The notes beneath the pieces were generated by a model, which did no database searches, was not told the origin of the DNA, and saw only the letters and a program-made list of their open reading frames with translations. Below, piece after piece: positions 55,655 to 64,000 of a DNA stretch of 64,000 nucleotides. The DNA comes from Ilyonectria destructans. Its lineage: Eukaryota > Ascomycota > Sordariomycetes > Hypocreales > Nectriaceae. Where the stretch lies: assembly GCA_020740775.1 (NCBI GenBank), contig JAHEWK010000002.1:5828001-5892000 (forward strand). The letters run 5' to 3'. Positions within the stretch are counted from its first letter, which is position 1. Every line of letters begins with the position of its first letter. The translations under genes were made by a program, and so were the position numbers.

Positions 55655-56635
55655 GTGTTTGTAAGGGATGGGAGGTTGCATGTGCCCGTGCAGACGCATC
55701 AAGATGTACTGGACATTGCAGAAGCCTTGCTTCGGGAGAATTTGGGCAGCGAGGAGATTAAATTGAACCTACAGTGCCACTCTCGCGTTGACGAATCTCG
55801 ATCCGAAGCATCGATCAATCTTACTTCAAGCCTCCTCTTCATGATGAGCATCGGCACCGCGCCTTACGTTATACCAGGAGGAACTGACCTGATACGGAAG
55901 GATGACTCTGGCCCTATCAAGGACTGTATCGCAGACCACTTTAACCCTGGCAAAAGGAGTGAGGAGGCTGTAAAACTCGACACACTATTTACAGCCCAGA
56001 ATCTCGACCGCATTGCTGGACTGAAGATTACGTGGACAGACGACATATCCGACCATCTGCGCTTGTTCAAATTTGACACTAAAGTCGCAATCGTTCATCA
56101 TGTTTCATTTCTCATGATGGCTAAACATGCGTAAGTACATAGTGTTCACCTCGCGCCGTCCCCCTCTCCCCGGGTACTAGTCGAGGACTATCAGACAGCG
56201 CAAGCCTCGAGATACGCGGAATAGAGCTAAAGCAAGATGTTCAGGCACATATTTCCACCCAACTTCGCAGAAGAAGCACTGAAGACACTCGCTCTGCTTC
56301 TCCCGAAAATGCACGAGAGCAGCAAAAAGTGGTTCCGCAGATTAGCGGCGGAGAAGAAGCTAGATCTCAGCGGCCACTCTTGTCTCCCGTTGTAGACTAA
56401 AGACCGACAGATTGACAGGTTCAAGTTTTGGCACGATCGATTGGTGATCCTGAAGCAGGCGTTCGATGAGTGTGACCCTTCCACATGGAAACAATGGTGG
56501 TTTGACCCACGAAAGGGAATCTACAGATGGCCGTTCTTGGTAGCAGCAGCTGCACTAGTTCTCACGGCTTTCTTTGGCCCAATACAGTGTATCGTAGGGC
56601 CTATGCCGATGTACAAGTCTTATCAACCGTCGTGA
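55655..56635 (+). pseudogene. Decayed gene of a fungal conserved protein with C-terminal membrane helix
   Basis: The pieces match a common, uncharacterised fungal family (LTSSLLFMMSIGTA, LKITWTDDISDHLRLF, FKFWHDRLVILKQAFDE, then a membrane helix FLVAAAALVLTAFFG). No start codon exists for the first segment (open from about 55640, after a stop). A likely intron begins at GTAAGT (56130). An in-frame TAG at about 56393 separates LPL from TKDRQIDRF. The last segment ends at 56635. The family is often seen near NLR and effector-like genes, but its role is unknown. I read this as a pseudogene. Confidence 0.6.
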
Positions 56636-57264
56636 TAGGGTCGCATAGGCGGTCACCCAGGTCCATAGGTGCAGGCTCACGGAGCGTGCATTTTATTAGA
56701 GGGACGCAGAGGATACGCACTAAAGGGCGATAGGACCACATACTGTAGATTATCTTACCTTACAAGATGCATGACCTCGGTAGTAGGAATCCAGCTGTTA
56801 AATCACAGACTTAGAAGCCTAAAACCTGAACCGATTAGACTCCTTCATCTTCTCCATTTAATTTTCACCTCCAATTGACACCAGCTGCCAAGTTAAATCA
56901 CCTCTGCTCCCTCAACTAAAACACGCGACAGAGTGCAGAATAAGACCATACAGTTCGCAGCACGAGAAAAAATCAATGTATGTTTCAAGCATCGTCAGCT
57001 ACAATAAATTGGGCTGTGCTCAGTGCTGGGCCGAGTGGCTGAGTGGTGGCGCAGCAGGCTGAGGCACATGGAGGCAACCGAAGGCTTACTACAAGACCCA
57101 AGATCTCTGCATTAGGAATCCAGCTTTTAAACCGCAGACCTGGAAGTCTGATTCCTGAACCGATTTTTTTTTTTTTTAATTTTCTTTATTCAACTTTCAC
57201 TTCCTATCGATACCACCTGCTAAGATTAAGACCGTCTGCTTCCTTAACTTAAACAGGCGACAGA
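56636..57264. repeat. Direct duplication upstream of the 2EXR gene
   Basis: Positions 56759-56940 and 57087-57268 are diverged direct copies. They share AGGAATCCAGCT, CTGAACCGATT and the GCGACAGA word just before the 2EXR start codon. In the first copy the ATG position reads GTG. The second contains a T-run (about 57165-57178). Confidence 0.6.
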
Positions 57265-58107
57265 ATGCTGGCTTCAAACCGCAAGAATGCTGAGGCTTCG
57301 CCCGACAACATGGAAGCTCCTCTGTTCCCTTCGTTCACGCCATTCTCCCACCTTCCACTTGAACTTCGAAGGCAGATATGGGAGTTGTCTCTTTCATTCA
57401 ATGGCCAGGTTTCAGGTGTCTGCGTACTTCCAAAAGACTTCGATCCTCATGCCGACCAGTTGACCGTTCGCAACCCGTACTCTGCATTAATGGCGACAAA
57501 TAAGGAGGCTCGCCAAGTTGCTCTTGAACTGATGCCTTTGGAAAGAAACTACAATCCTGACACGGATATCCTCTACGTCGGTCCAGATGCATTCTATCGG
57601 TTTTGCGACATGTGCCGGGAGGATGATTGGCCCTCCGTCATACGACGCTTGGCACTCGCTTTACCTGTTGCCGATAGAGGACTGTGGCTGCCAATCGCCA
57701 TGGAACGGTTGGATCGACTGCAAAATATTTCAGTCGTTTACCCTAAGGCGACGGGAAAGGTCGACAAGGATGACGATGTTGTTCTTCCGAACACGGCGCA
57801 TAAAGTTCTCAGGGCGTTTACAGCCGACGAAGCTGCTGCTTTTCGGATATCAGCCGACTACATCTACGAAACTCATGGCGGGGATCTTCACATTGTCTGG
57901 AACAAGAGCGCTTCAGAGCATGTAGACTTTGTTCGGGGAGAATTGACTCGATGGGCAAGACAGGAAAAGCCTCCATGTTGGGATGAGGAGGCTGACAGGT
58001 TGAGGCTGACTTTTGATGCAAGGTGTTTTGAGTCCGCCTTGAGTTTTACAGGGAAGCACGGTGATGTGTCTACTCTTCCTTCGCAGCGCGGTGGGAACGG
58101 TTATTGA
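57265..58107 (+). CDS. 2EXR-domain (F-box-like) protein
   Basis: This is a single-exon protein of 280 aa. The N-terminal module FSHLPLELRRQIWELSL (near residues 27-43) is the 2EXR signature, an F-box-like motif expanded in filamentous ascomycetes. PYSALMATNKEARQVALE follows, as usual. The C-terminal half is poorly conserved. The function of the family is unknown and a link to ubiquitin ligase adaptors is only by motif resemblance. The start codon lies within the right copy of a direct duplication. Confidence 0.85.
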   Translation: MLASNRKNAEASPDNMEAPLFPSFTPFSHLPLELRRQIWELSLSFNGQVSGVCVLPKDFDPHADQLTVRNPYSALMATNKEARQVALELMPLERNYNPDTDILYVGPDAFYRFCDMCREDDWPSVIRRLALALPVADRGLWLPIAMERLDRLQNISVVYPKATGKVDKDDDVVLPNTAHKVLRAFTADEAAAFRISADYIYETHGGDLHIVWNKSASEHVDFVRGELTRWARQEKPPCWDEEADRLRLTFDARCFESALSFTGKHGDVSTLPSQRGGNGY

Positions 58108-58535
58108 GGCGGTTGTTTCGGGCTTCTTTAGCTGTATTGCATAAAGCGGATTAAACTGAGTATCAAGGCAGTTTAAAGTATTAAGTCTGTAGCAGATACA
58201 GATATCGCTGGATATAACCCTTACTCTCTACTTTAGAGCGTTAGAGAGAGAGCTAGAATACTAGGAGGAGAGATAAGCAACAGGCAAATAAAGGGTTGCA
58301 CTATTAACGGACAGAACAGAGTTATCTGTGCATATATACATATAGAGATTGATAAACAGATAATCCGATATATAGTAAGAAGAAACACAGCTAGTAGCGC
58401 GAAGATAGATGCTGTGTGTCTATTTCATCAGTAAGGACCACGAAACGACTAAACACATATATATTCTTCTTAGGCCCTTAGTCTCCTCTAATGTGGTCTA
58501 CTGATGTAGTCTACCTGCAGATCGCTCATTGTTCA
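58108..58535. other. AT-rich spacer
   Basis: This is 0.43 kb of 3' flanking sequence for two convergent genes, AT-rich with short TATA-rich words. Nothing was recognised. Confidence 0.45.
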
Positions 58536-59255
58536 TTACTCCTCATAATACCTAAAATCATGAGTAGAAATCTTCTCTCCCTTCGAACTAAACCTCTGCG
58601 GAAACACGTTGAACAAACCATCAGCATCTCGCGGCTCATAGTCCAAGGTGGCGGCAGCCTGGATGAGCACATCTAAGCCATAGTTTTCCTTGAGCCAGTG
58701 GGCAACCATGTCCGTCCCAGCGATCGCCCCAGATCCTGTCCAGATGTTGCCATCTATGATCCACTTCTTCTCCCGTGTCCAGTTGACTTTTGGCCAGCGT
58801 TTCCTCACCCACTCGTATTCAATGTTGTTGACTGTGGCCTTCCTCCCGTCCAGAACGCCTGTGGATGCGACGACGCTTGCACCAGTGCAGGTTGTAAAGA
58901 GGAGCTTTCCGGCAGCGACGTGTCTTCGGATAAAATCAGCGTGCTTGGGGTTTAGGTCAAAGGTACCCAGGTGCGGCCCTGCAACGAGCAAGATATCCAG
59001 CTCGGGACACTCATCCACAGTCGTTGTAGGGACAATCGTCATCTGGCTAGTACCCAGGGCGACGGGATCTTGATTCACGCCAATATGATGAAACGCGAAT
59101 TCTGGTGCTCGGGAAATAAGGTCCTCGTCGATGGGGACGTATTCCCGAATGATTTGGAAGGCGCTCTTGTTGGCGGAGCAGAGAAGATCGGCGGGCCCGG
59201 CTGTGTCGACTACTTGGTAGGCAAAGGAGAGGATGCCAAATTGGATAGGGGCCAT
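58536..59255 (-). CDS. DJ-1/PfpI family protein
   Basis: This is a single-exon protein of 239 aa with the class-I amidotransferase-like DJ-1/PfpI fold. The nucleophile elbow TTCTGASVV carries the conserved Cys (near 123). FGILSFAYQVVDTAGPAD at the N-terminus and LDILLVAGP (near 87) are typical. The WIIDGNIWTGSGAIAGTDM region matches the isonitrile-hydratase/AraC-N-like subgroup common in fungi. It is probably a cytosolic hydratase or detoxifying protein. The physiological substrate is unknown. With an epoxide hydrolase and a regulator nearby it may belong to a small detoxification locus. Confidence 0.9.
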   Translation of the reverse strand: MAPIQFGILSFAYQVVDTAGPADLLCSANKSAFQIIREYVPIDEDLISRAPEFAFHHIGVNQDPVALGTSQMTIVPTTTVDECPELDILLVAGPHLGTFDLNPKHADFIRRHVAAGKLLFTTCTGASVVASTGVLDGRKATVNNIEYEWVRKRWPKVNWTREKKWIIDGNIWTGSGAIAGTDMVAHWLKENYGLDVLIQAAATLDYEPRDADGLFNVFPQRFSSKGEKISTHDFRYYEE

Positions 59256-60084
59256 TTTGGTGCGGTAACTGACAATGAGGGCAGGATGGGAAGGAGTTGT
59301 AGGGTAATGTGGAAGAGCAGCTTGAAGTTGTGATGCGAAACGGACGCTGGTAGATGCTGGTTATAAAAGGATGGCGGCGGAGAATTTTCAGACCGGCTTA
59401 TTCATTCCTAAAACTTGGTTGAACGATTAAGGAGCTCCTTGGGGGTTGTAATGCGAGGTTTTGCAAGCCGGAGGTGGTAGCCTTACTGGTGGAACGGTGG
59501 TCATGGTGGGGAGACACATCCTTGCCATCGATATCCGTAAGCCGCCCGGTTGTAGCTTCGGAACTCTTGAGGCCGCCGGATCAACGAAATTAAGTTTCTC
59601 CGACTTTGTAAGCACTCTTTGCCGACTTTGTAAGCACTCTTTGCCGACTTTGTAAGCATGCCTGAAAAGTGCAGCATGCTGTCAACTGATCAGATATTTC
59701 CGACACAAAATCCATTCATTCCGCAAAGACTTACATAACGCAGGTTCTAATTCGGCGTAAATTGGATGTTGATAATCAATAACACCGATCACGACGTTGG
59801 TACGGGAGTTCTCCACGGATATAGAAGTGGGTCATTTTATTAGAAGCCGACACTTCCGCCTTCCGGCAACGTCCGGATATCTGAAGAGCACCTTCCTGAG
59901 ATGCTTGTAGCAGCATAATGAGCATAGCTGTAATTGCCGCGGTTTATTAATTCAGATCATGCGACCAGAATGACATCAGCCATCCAGGTTGTTGATAACA
60001 CAATAACAACAAGTGGGCATAAATAACAAGGGCCAGCCGTCTTGAAAGCAGAAGCCTAGCCTGAGCTCATTTCAAACCGCTGAA
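59256..60084. other. Spacer with 22-bp tandem repeat, divergent promoters
   Basis: The spacer lies between the DJ-1-like gene (minus) and the epoxide hydrolase (plus). A unit starting CCGACTTTGTAAGCACTC, 22 bp long, is repeated about 2.7 times at 59600-59658. No gene is seen. Confidence 0.6.
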
Positions 60085-61426
60085 ATGCTTTTACCCTTGT
60101 TAGCATTTGGCTTTAGCCCTGCTCTCTGCGCTGGTGCGGAGAAGTTTTCTGTGCCAAACGTCAATGCCGCCTTTCACAAATCGCCCATGCCATTTGAAAT
60201 CCACGTTGATCGGCATTTTATTGAAGACACTCGGCAGCGAGTCGCACACGCAAGGGCTCCCGTGTTTATGGACGCGATAGGTGATGGTCCGAGCGGTGAA
60301 ATCTTCACCACTGTTCGGGATTTCTGGGTCAATGAGTATAGCTGGAATGCAACTGAAGCATCGATCAACCAAAAGTAAGTGGCATCAAAACAGTTCTCGT
60401 TGATATGCTAACTTGTTTATAAGGCTAGAACAGTTCACAACCATTGTCGAACCGGTGATTGATAATACCAGTTATCCAGTGCCCCTCCACTTTGTTCATC
60501 ATCGTTCACCCCGGGGCGATGCCATTCCTCTGTTATTCATCCATGGGTGGCCAGGTTCGTTCCTAGAAGTCAGCAACATTATCGGCAACTTGACAAACCC
60601 TCCTAATGCATCTGTGCCGGCATTTCACGTTGTTGCTCCGTCAATTCCGGGTTTCGGATTCTCTCCTGCACCTCAGCACCCCGGTTTCGGTCCCGTCGAA
60701 ACGTCATACGCTTTCAATGAACTGATGCGTCAGCTCGGCTACTCCAAATATGTCATTCAAGGCGGAGATTTCGGTGGTGTTATCCTTCGTTACCAGGCTC
60801 ACCTATTTCCAAAGCACGTCGTCTCAGCGCTCAGCAACTTCTGGGTCATTCAACCCGAAGAAAATGATATGCGCAGGCTCGCAGAGGGGTCAGCAACCCC
60901 TGACGAAGTTGCATATATCAATACTTTGGAGACCTATATCAATCAAGCATCTGGATACCGCCTGATCCAAACAACGGAACCGCTCACCGTGGCATTCGGC
61001 ATGACCGACTCCCCACTGGGCAACGCGATGTGGATGTATTCTTTGATGGCAAAGGTTATCGATCCGGCGATCATGGCCTGGACTCCCGAGGAGATCATTA
61101 CTTGGTCAATGATGTATTACATCCAAGGCCCCTATGGTGGTATGCGTTTTTACAAGGAGGTGCTCAACGATGGGGGCTTCGCCGCCCTTGACTTTGGCAC
61201 TCTGCCGCTGGTGCAGCTCCCAGTCGCCATCAGCCAGTTTCCTTACGATATCTGTTATCGCATGCCATTGGACTGGGCGAAGCGAGGAGGAAATGTTCTC
61301 AAGAGGACTGTAAACGATTACGGCGGTCACTTTGCCGCCTATGAGGTACCTGGCCTGTTACTCAACGATATCTGGTCATGGTTCGGGAATAAGGAAGTTT
61401 CAGGAACAAGAGTGTTTGTACATTGA
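60085..61426 (+). CDS. Secreted epoxide hydrolase (EHN family, alpha/beta-hydrolase)
   Basis: The family hydrolyses epoxides to vicinal diols. Exon 1 (60085-60374) and exon 2 (60424-61426) flank a 49-nt intron (GTAAGT...TATAAG), and the join gives INQKLEQF. The product is 430 aa. A signal peptide is probable (MLLPLLAFGFSPALCAG), so it should enter the secretory pathway, unlike most microsomal-type relatives. The EHN domain (about residues 30-130) precedes the hydrolase fold. HGWPGSF gives the oxyanion-hole motif, GGDFGG the nucleophile Asp and YGGHFAAYE the catalytic His. The Tyr lid residues were not assigned. It is convergent with the zinc-cluster regulator. Confidence 0.9.
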
Positions 61427-61601
61427 TTGACAGCGAGTGCAGTCACAAAAAACCTTGAAATTTTGAAACAGACACTAAGAAGTCGAAAAAGTAATCAGAG
61501 GCGAAGTAGTCTGTTTAGTAACCAAAATCGTTTCTGAGCTTTTCGACAAGTAACATGCAACATGGGGTTATCTCGCGTCGACTTCCCGGGGTAAGCTCGC
61601 T
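61427..61601. other. Short spacer between convergent genes
   Basis: No feature was seen in these 175 bp. Confidence 0.5.
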
Positions 61602-63761
61602 TCAGAGCTGATGCGACGTACATAAACCCTCCTCAACTGTGTCCCAAGGTATTTCACTGGCGTTTCCCCATCCCATGGTCATCGTTGCCCATACATCGTG
61701 AAATAGGGGAAGATTCTTCGGCTCGCCGGCGTTGGTCCACCCCGATAAATTCGTGAGGATGGGGTCCCACTGTTCCACAGATGTTCTCAAGCTTCCGTCC
61801 ATCACAGGACACCCAAAAACCCTGCTCGCTGGGGCGACGGTTGGTGGTCCTCCAAGTGAGCCCAGTCGACGGTCGTATTTCGACTTAGCAAGACCTAGCA
61901 CGGCGCGATTGGCCGACAGAAGATCGTTTGAAGCTGTGGCATCTCCACCATGCGACATTTTAGATAGGAATTGATCCAGTTGAAGTTGGGAGCGGGCCCA
62001 CGCCGAATCAAAATCAGGACATAGTGAAAGCGGGAATGATAAGCGGAACGATAGTGTAAGGACGACAATGAGCCGAGTCTAGTTATTGACTGTAAATGAA
62101 AGGAGCGACGAATCATCTAGTTCGCCCACATAGTCCAGAAAAGCTCTTATCTTCTTCGTGGCACTGCAGATCTTGGATAATGACGGAGGAAAGCAAGTTG
62201 TTTTGGCAGACAAGTAGGTCTTCGCTACGGGGAAGGCGAGTAAGCTCCCGCAGTCAAGGAATACATCGACAAACATCGCCTGCATTCGTGTCGCTCCTTT
62301 ACACTGCATCAGTCTCTCTCCCGCACGTTCACATTCACCCAGCTCGACGTACCGAATCCCATGATAGGGTGGTTCATGCTGTGCTGCAATTCCTGATATT
62401 GTTGTTCAAGACCAATAAAAATCAGTCGACTATTCTGCACGGTCTGCACGTCTCTCTCATTGATAGCCTTGGATGCATCGGAAAAGAGACTGGACAAGCG
62501 GACTAGAGCCACGAGCGTGTTGTCGCCGTCGACTTGGGCGTTGTGTTGGAGGATGTCGACGGCGGTAGTGGCCCAAGGGGGATAGTTGGTGGGTAAATCT
62601 CTCTCCCCTCTCCATATAACGATGTACCTATAGGGGGCTCAGAAGTAAGATCATTTGCATAATTGAATTTGAAGACATTGCACCTTACGTAGAAACAAGA
62701 TATTGATAGGCGAGATACGCTCGGATCTTGTCAAGTTCATCGTCTGTCACTTTCCGACCCAACGGATCAGGCATTGTGAGGAAGTCTTCATCCAAATGAA
62801 GGTCGTGAACAAGATCAGCGGCGATTCGTAAACAGTGAACCAGCTGTCCGTTTTTGGGCCGCAAGTGAAAAGGATACCTTATAACGTGAGACGGAGATGC
62901 ATAGAACTAGTTCAACAACCAGACATACCATGCGCAGTATATTAATAGGCCCTGCAGTAGTTCGAGACTCTTCTCCCCACCAGAGATATACTTCAGACCT
63001 AGAGCTTTTCGAAACTCATCATCATATAATGCGTGTTTCTGCACCATTCTCGATCCCGAAGCTACGGTCAAGATAGACAGCAGGGTGAAAGGTCTTGTGG
63101 TAGCGAGATATGAGATAGGAGAGTCGTCGGGAAAGACAATAAACGGTAGGTAGTTAACCATGGACTTGAAGGTATTCAGGAGGGATTCCGCGGATGCCAT
63201 ATCGAATAAAGGCCGACGCCAGATGTCGGAGATTGGATGAGATTGATTTGATAAACTTGAGGGGCTTGGGAGGCTGACTGAGTGGCTTGCACTTTGCGAG
63301 CTATCAACAGGATCTTCCTCAATGAGTACGGCATCAAGAACCTGATCATGCATCTCCCGCAGGGTTTCGAAGTTATCATTGAGATCCGCTTTGACTGACA
63401 CGGTGTAGTGGATGCTGAAGGTGCCAAGATGGCCGGGTGGCTGCGGCGAGGGTCCCGTGTCTCCCGTTCTAGATAGGGGAATCGTTAGAAAATATCTAGA
63501 GGTAAGCAACACATGGTTCTTACCCCCATATGCGTTCCCATCGGCGAGGCCGTGGCCTAGTACGAGAGATGCACTCTCTTTTCAAGGCGAGACATCTAAT
63601 AGAGACTATAAGCATGAAAGGAAAATCTGAAATTGTTTAATGCATTACTTTTCACACACCCCTGGCTGCTCGCTGGCCTGGCATCTGGTTCTAGCCGCCC
63701 GACAATGCTCACACGCTGTGGAGTTTCGTTTAGAATTGCGGCTTCGGATCTCTGGATTCAT
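61602..63761 (-). pseudogene. Zn2Cys6 transcription factor gene with one in-frame stop
   Basis: Six exons can be traced: 63761-63649, 63595-63524, 63468-62929, 62877-62689, 62627-62339 and 62279-61602. They total 627 codons in continuous frame except for one TAG at 62081-62079. The zinc cluster (CEHCRAARTRC...CEKCLALKREC) is rebuilt across the first intron. The middle region shows the fungal regulator domain (YLPFIVFPDD, ELLQ-type segment, CAWYPFHLRPKNGQL, LDKIRAYLAYQYL). Family sequence continues after the stop (LTLSFRLSFPL, PDFDSAWARSQLQLDQFL), so the stop is internal. TGG-to-TAG, a CpA-to-TpA change on the other strand, explains it. Alternatively a 51-nt in-frame intron (GTGGGC...AACTAG) could remove it. 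It may regulate the epoxide hydrolase. Confidence 0.8.
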
Positions 63762-64000
63762 GTTCACAAAGTCTGACAGATCTAATCGAATCGCCAGAGG
63801 GCGCAAACTCTCAAAACCGAACTCGAGCTGTACGCAATCGTAACGTCAATGGAGTGCGAAGGTCGGCGGTAGGCTGTCAAGGAAAAGAACGCAGATAGGC
63901 TGGTGGTTCGGAACCTCCGGAAAAGCGGTCAAACGCTGACTTGTTCCACGTTGATTGGTAATTTTCTTGCTTATGAAGGGCTTGAGCCCGGCGAAACTGA
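63762..64000. other. Upstream region of the right-end regulator
   Basis: This is the presumed promoter of the minus-strand gene starting at 63761. No other feature is recognised before the window ends. Confidence 0.4.

Noticed and set aside
57030..57125. GGCCGAGTGG-containing stretch resembling a Ser/Leu tRNA start
   Set aside because: No B-box (GGTTCRA) or closing acceptor arm follows, so a tRNA or tRNA-derived element is not supported.

Overview
The window is nuclear DNA of a filamentous ascomycete (Pezizomycotina, probably Sordariomycetes or a close class). Genes are split by short GT-AG introns (about 45-130 nt) with CTAAC/CTGAC-like branch sites. The proteins are typical fungal families: Zn2Cys6 regulators, a PNP-NACHT-ankyrin NLR, LysM and 2EXR proteins, TfdB-like flavin monooxygenases and URE2-like glutathione transferases. 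Several tracts are very AT-rich and TpA-rich, and two genes carry stop codons explained by a CpA-to-TpA change, as expected from RIP (repeat-induced point mutation). The window looks like accessory, transposon-scarred chromosome.

Left cluster (1.2-20.7 kb): three FAD monooxygenases, two paralogous GSTs, a cytochrome P450, a glutathionyl-hydroquinone reductase, a dienelactone-hydrolase-like protein and a small nitroreductase. The enzyme classes resemble bacterial chlorophenol/quinone breakdown (TfdB, TfdE, PcpB and PcpF-type activities). Every promoter region in the block has at least one GCGG-N5-CCG inverted repeat (12 in total), so one Zn2Cys6 regulator probably controls the block. A partial gene at the left edge may be part of that regulator, but this is not shown. 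No ring-cleavage dioxygenase is visible, so the block may extend left or act by oxidation, conjugation and reduction.

Middle (22-30.8 kb): a PNP-NACHT-ankyrin NLR broken by a deletion/frameshift, an AT-rich repeat relic, a pyrroline-5-carboxylate reductase and a Zn2Cys6 regulator.

31-48 kb: metabolic genes separated by AT-rich relics: a truncated SDR, a membrane-anchored MOSC (mARC-like) protein, a sulfite-oxidase-like molybdenum enzyme divergent from an ACC-synthase-like aminotransferase, an NmrA-like reductase divergent from a PhzF-like protein, a second SDR, an aldehyde dehydrogenase with one nonsense codon and a nitrilase. They could be a second, partly decayed nitrogen-centred pathway.

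49-64 kb: a truncated, frameshifted GH55-like/LysM gene, a conserved hypothetical, a large trypsin-like/zinc-finger protein, a decayed membrane-protein gene, a 2EXR protein, a DJ-1/PfpI protein, a secreted epoxide hydrolase and a six-exon Zn2Cys6 regulator with one in-frame stop. Exon boundaries were set by eye from splice motifs, reading frame and recalled family conservation. No transcript or database evidence was available.
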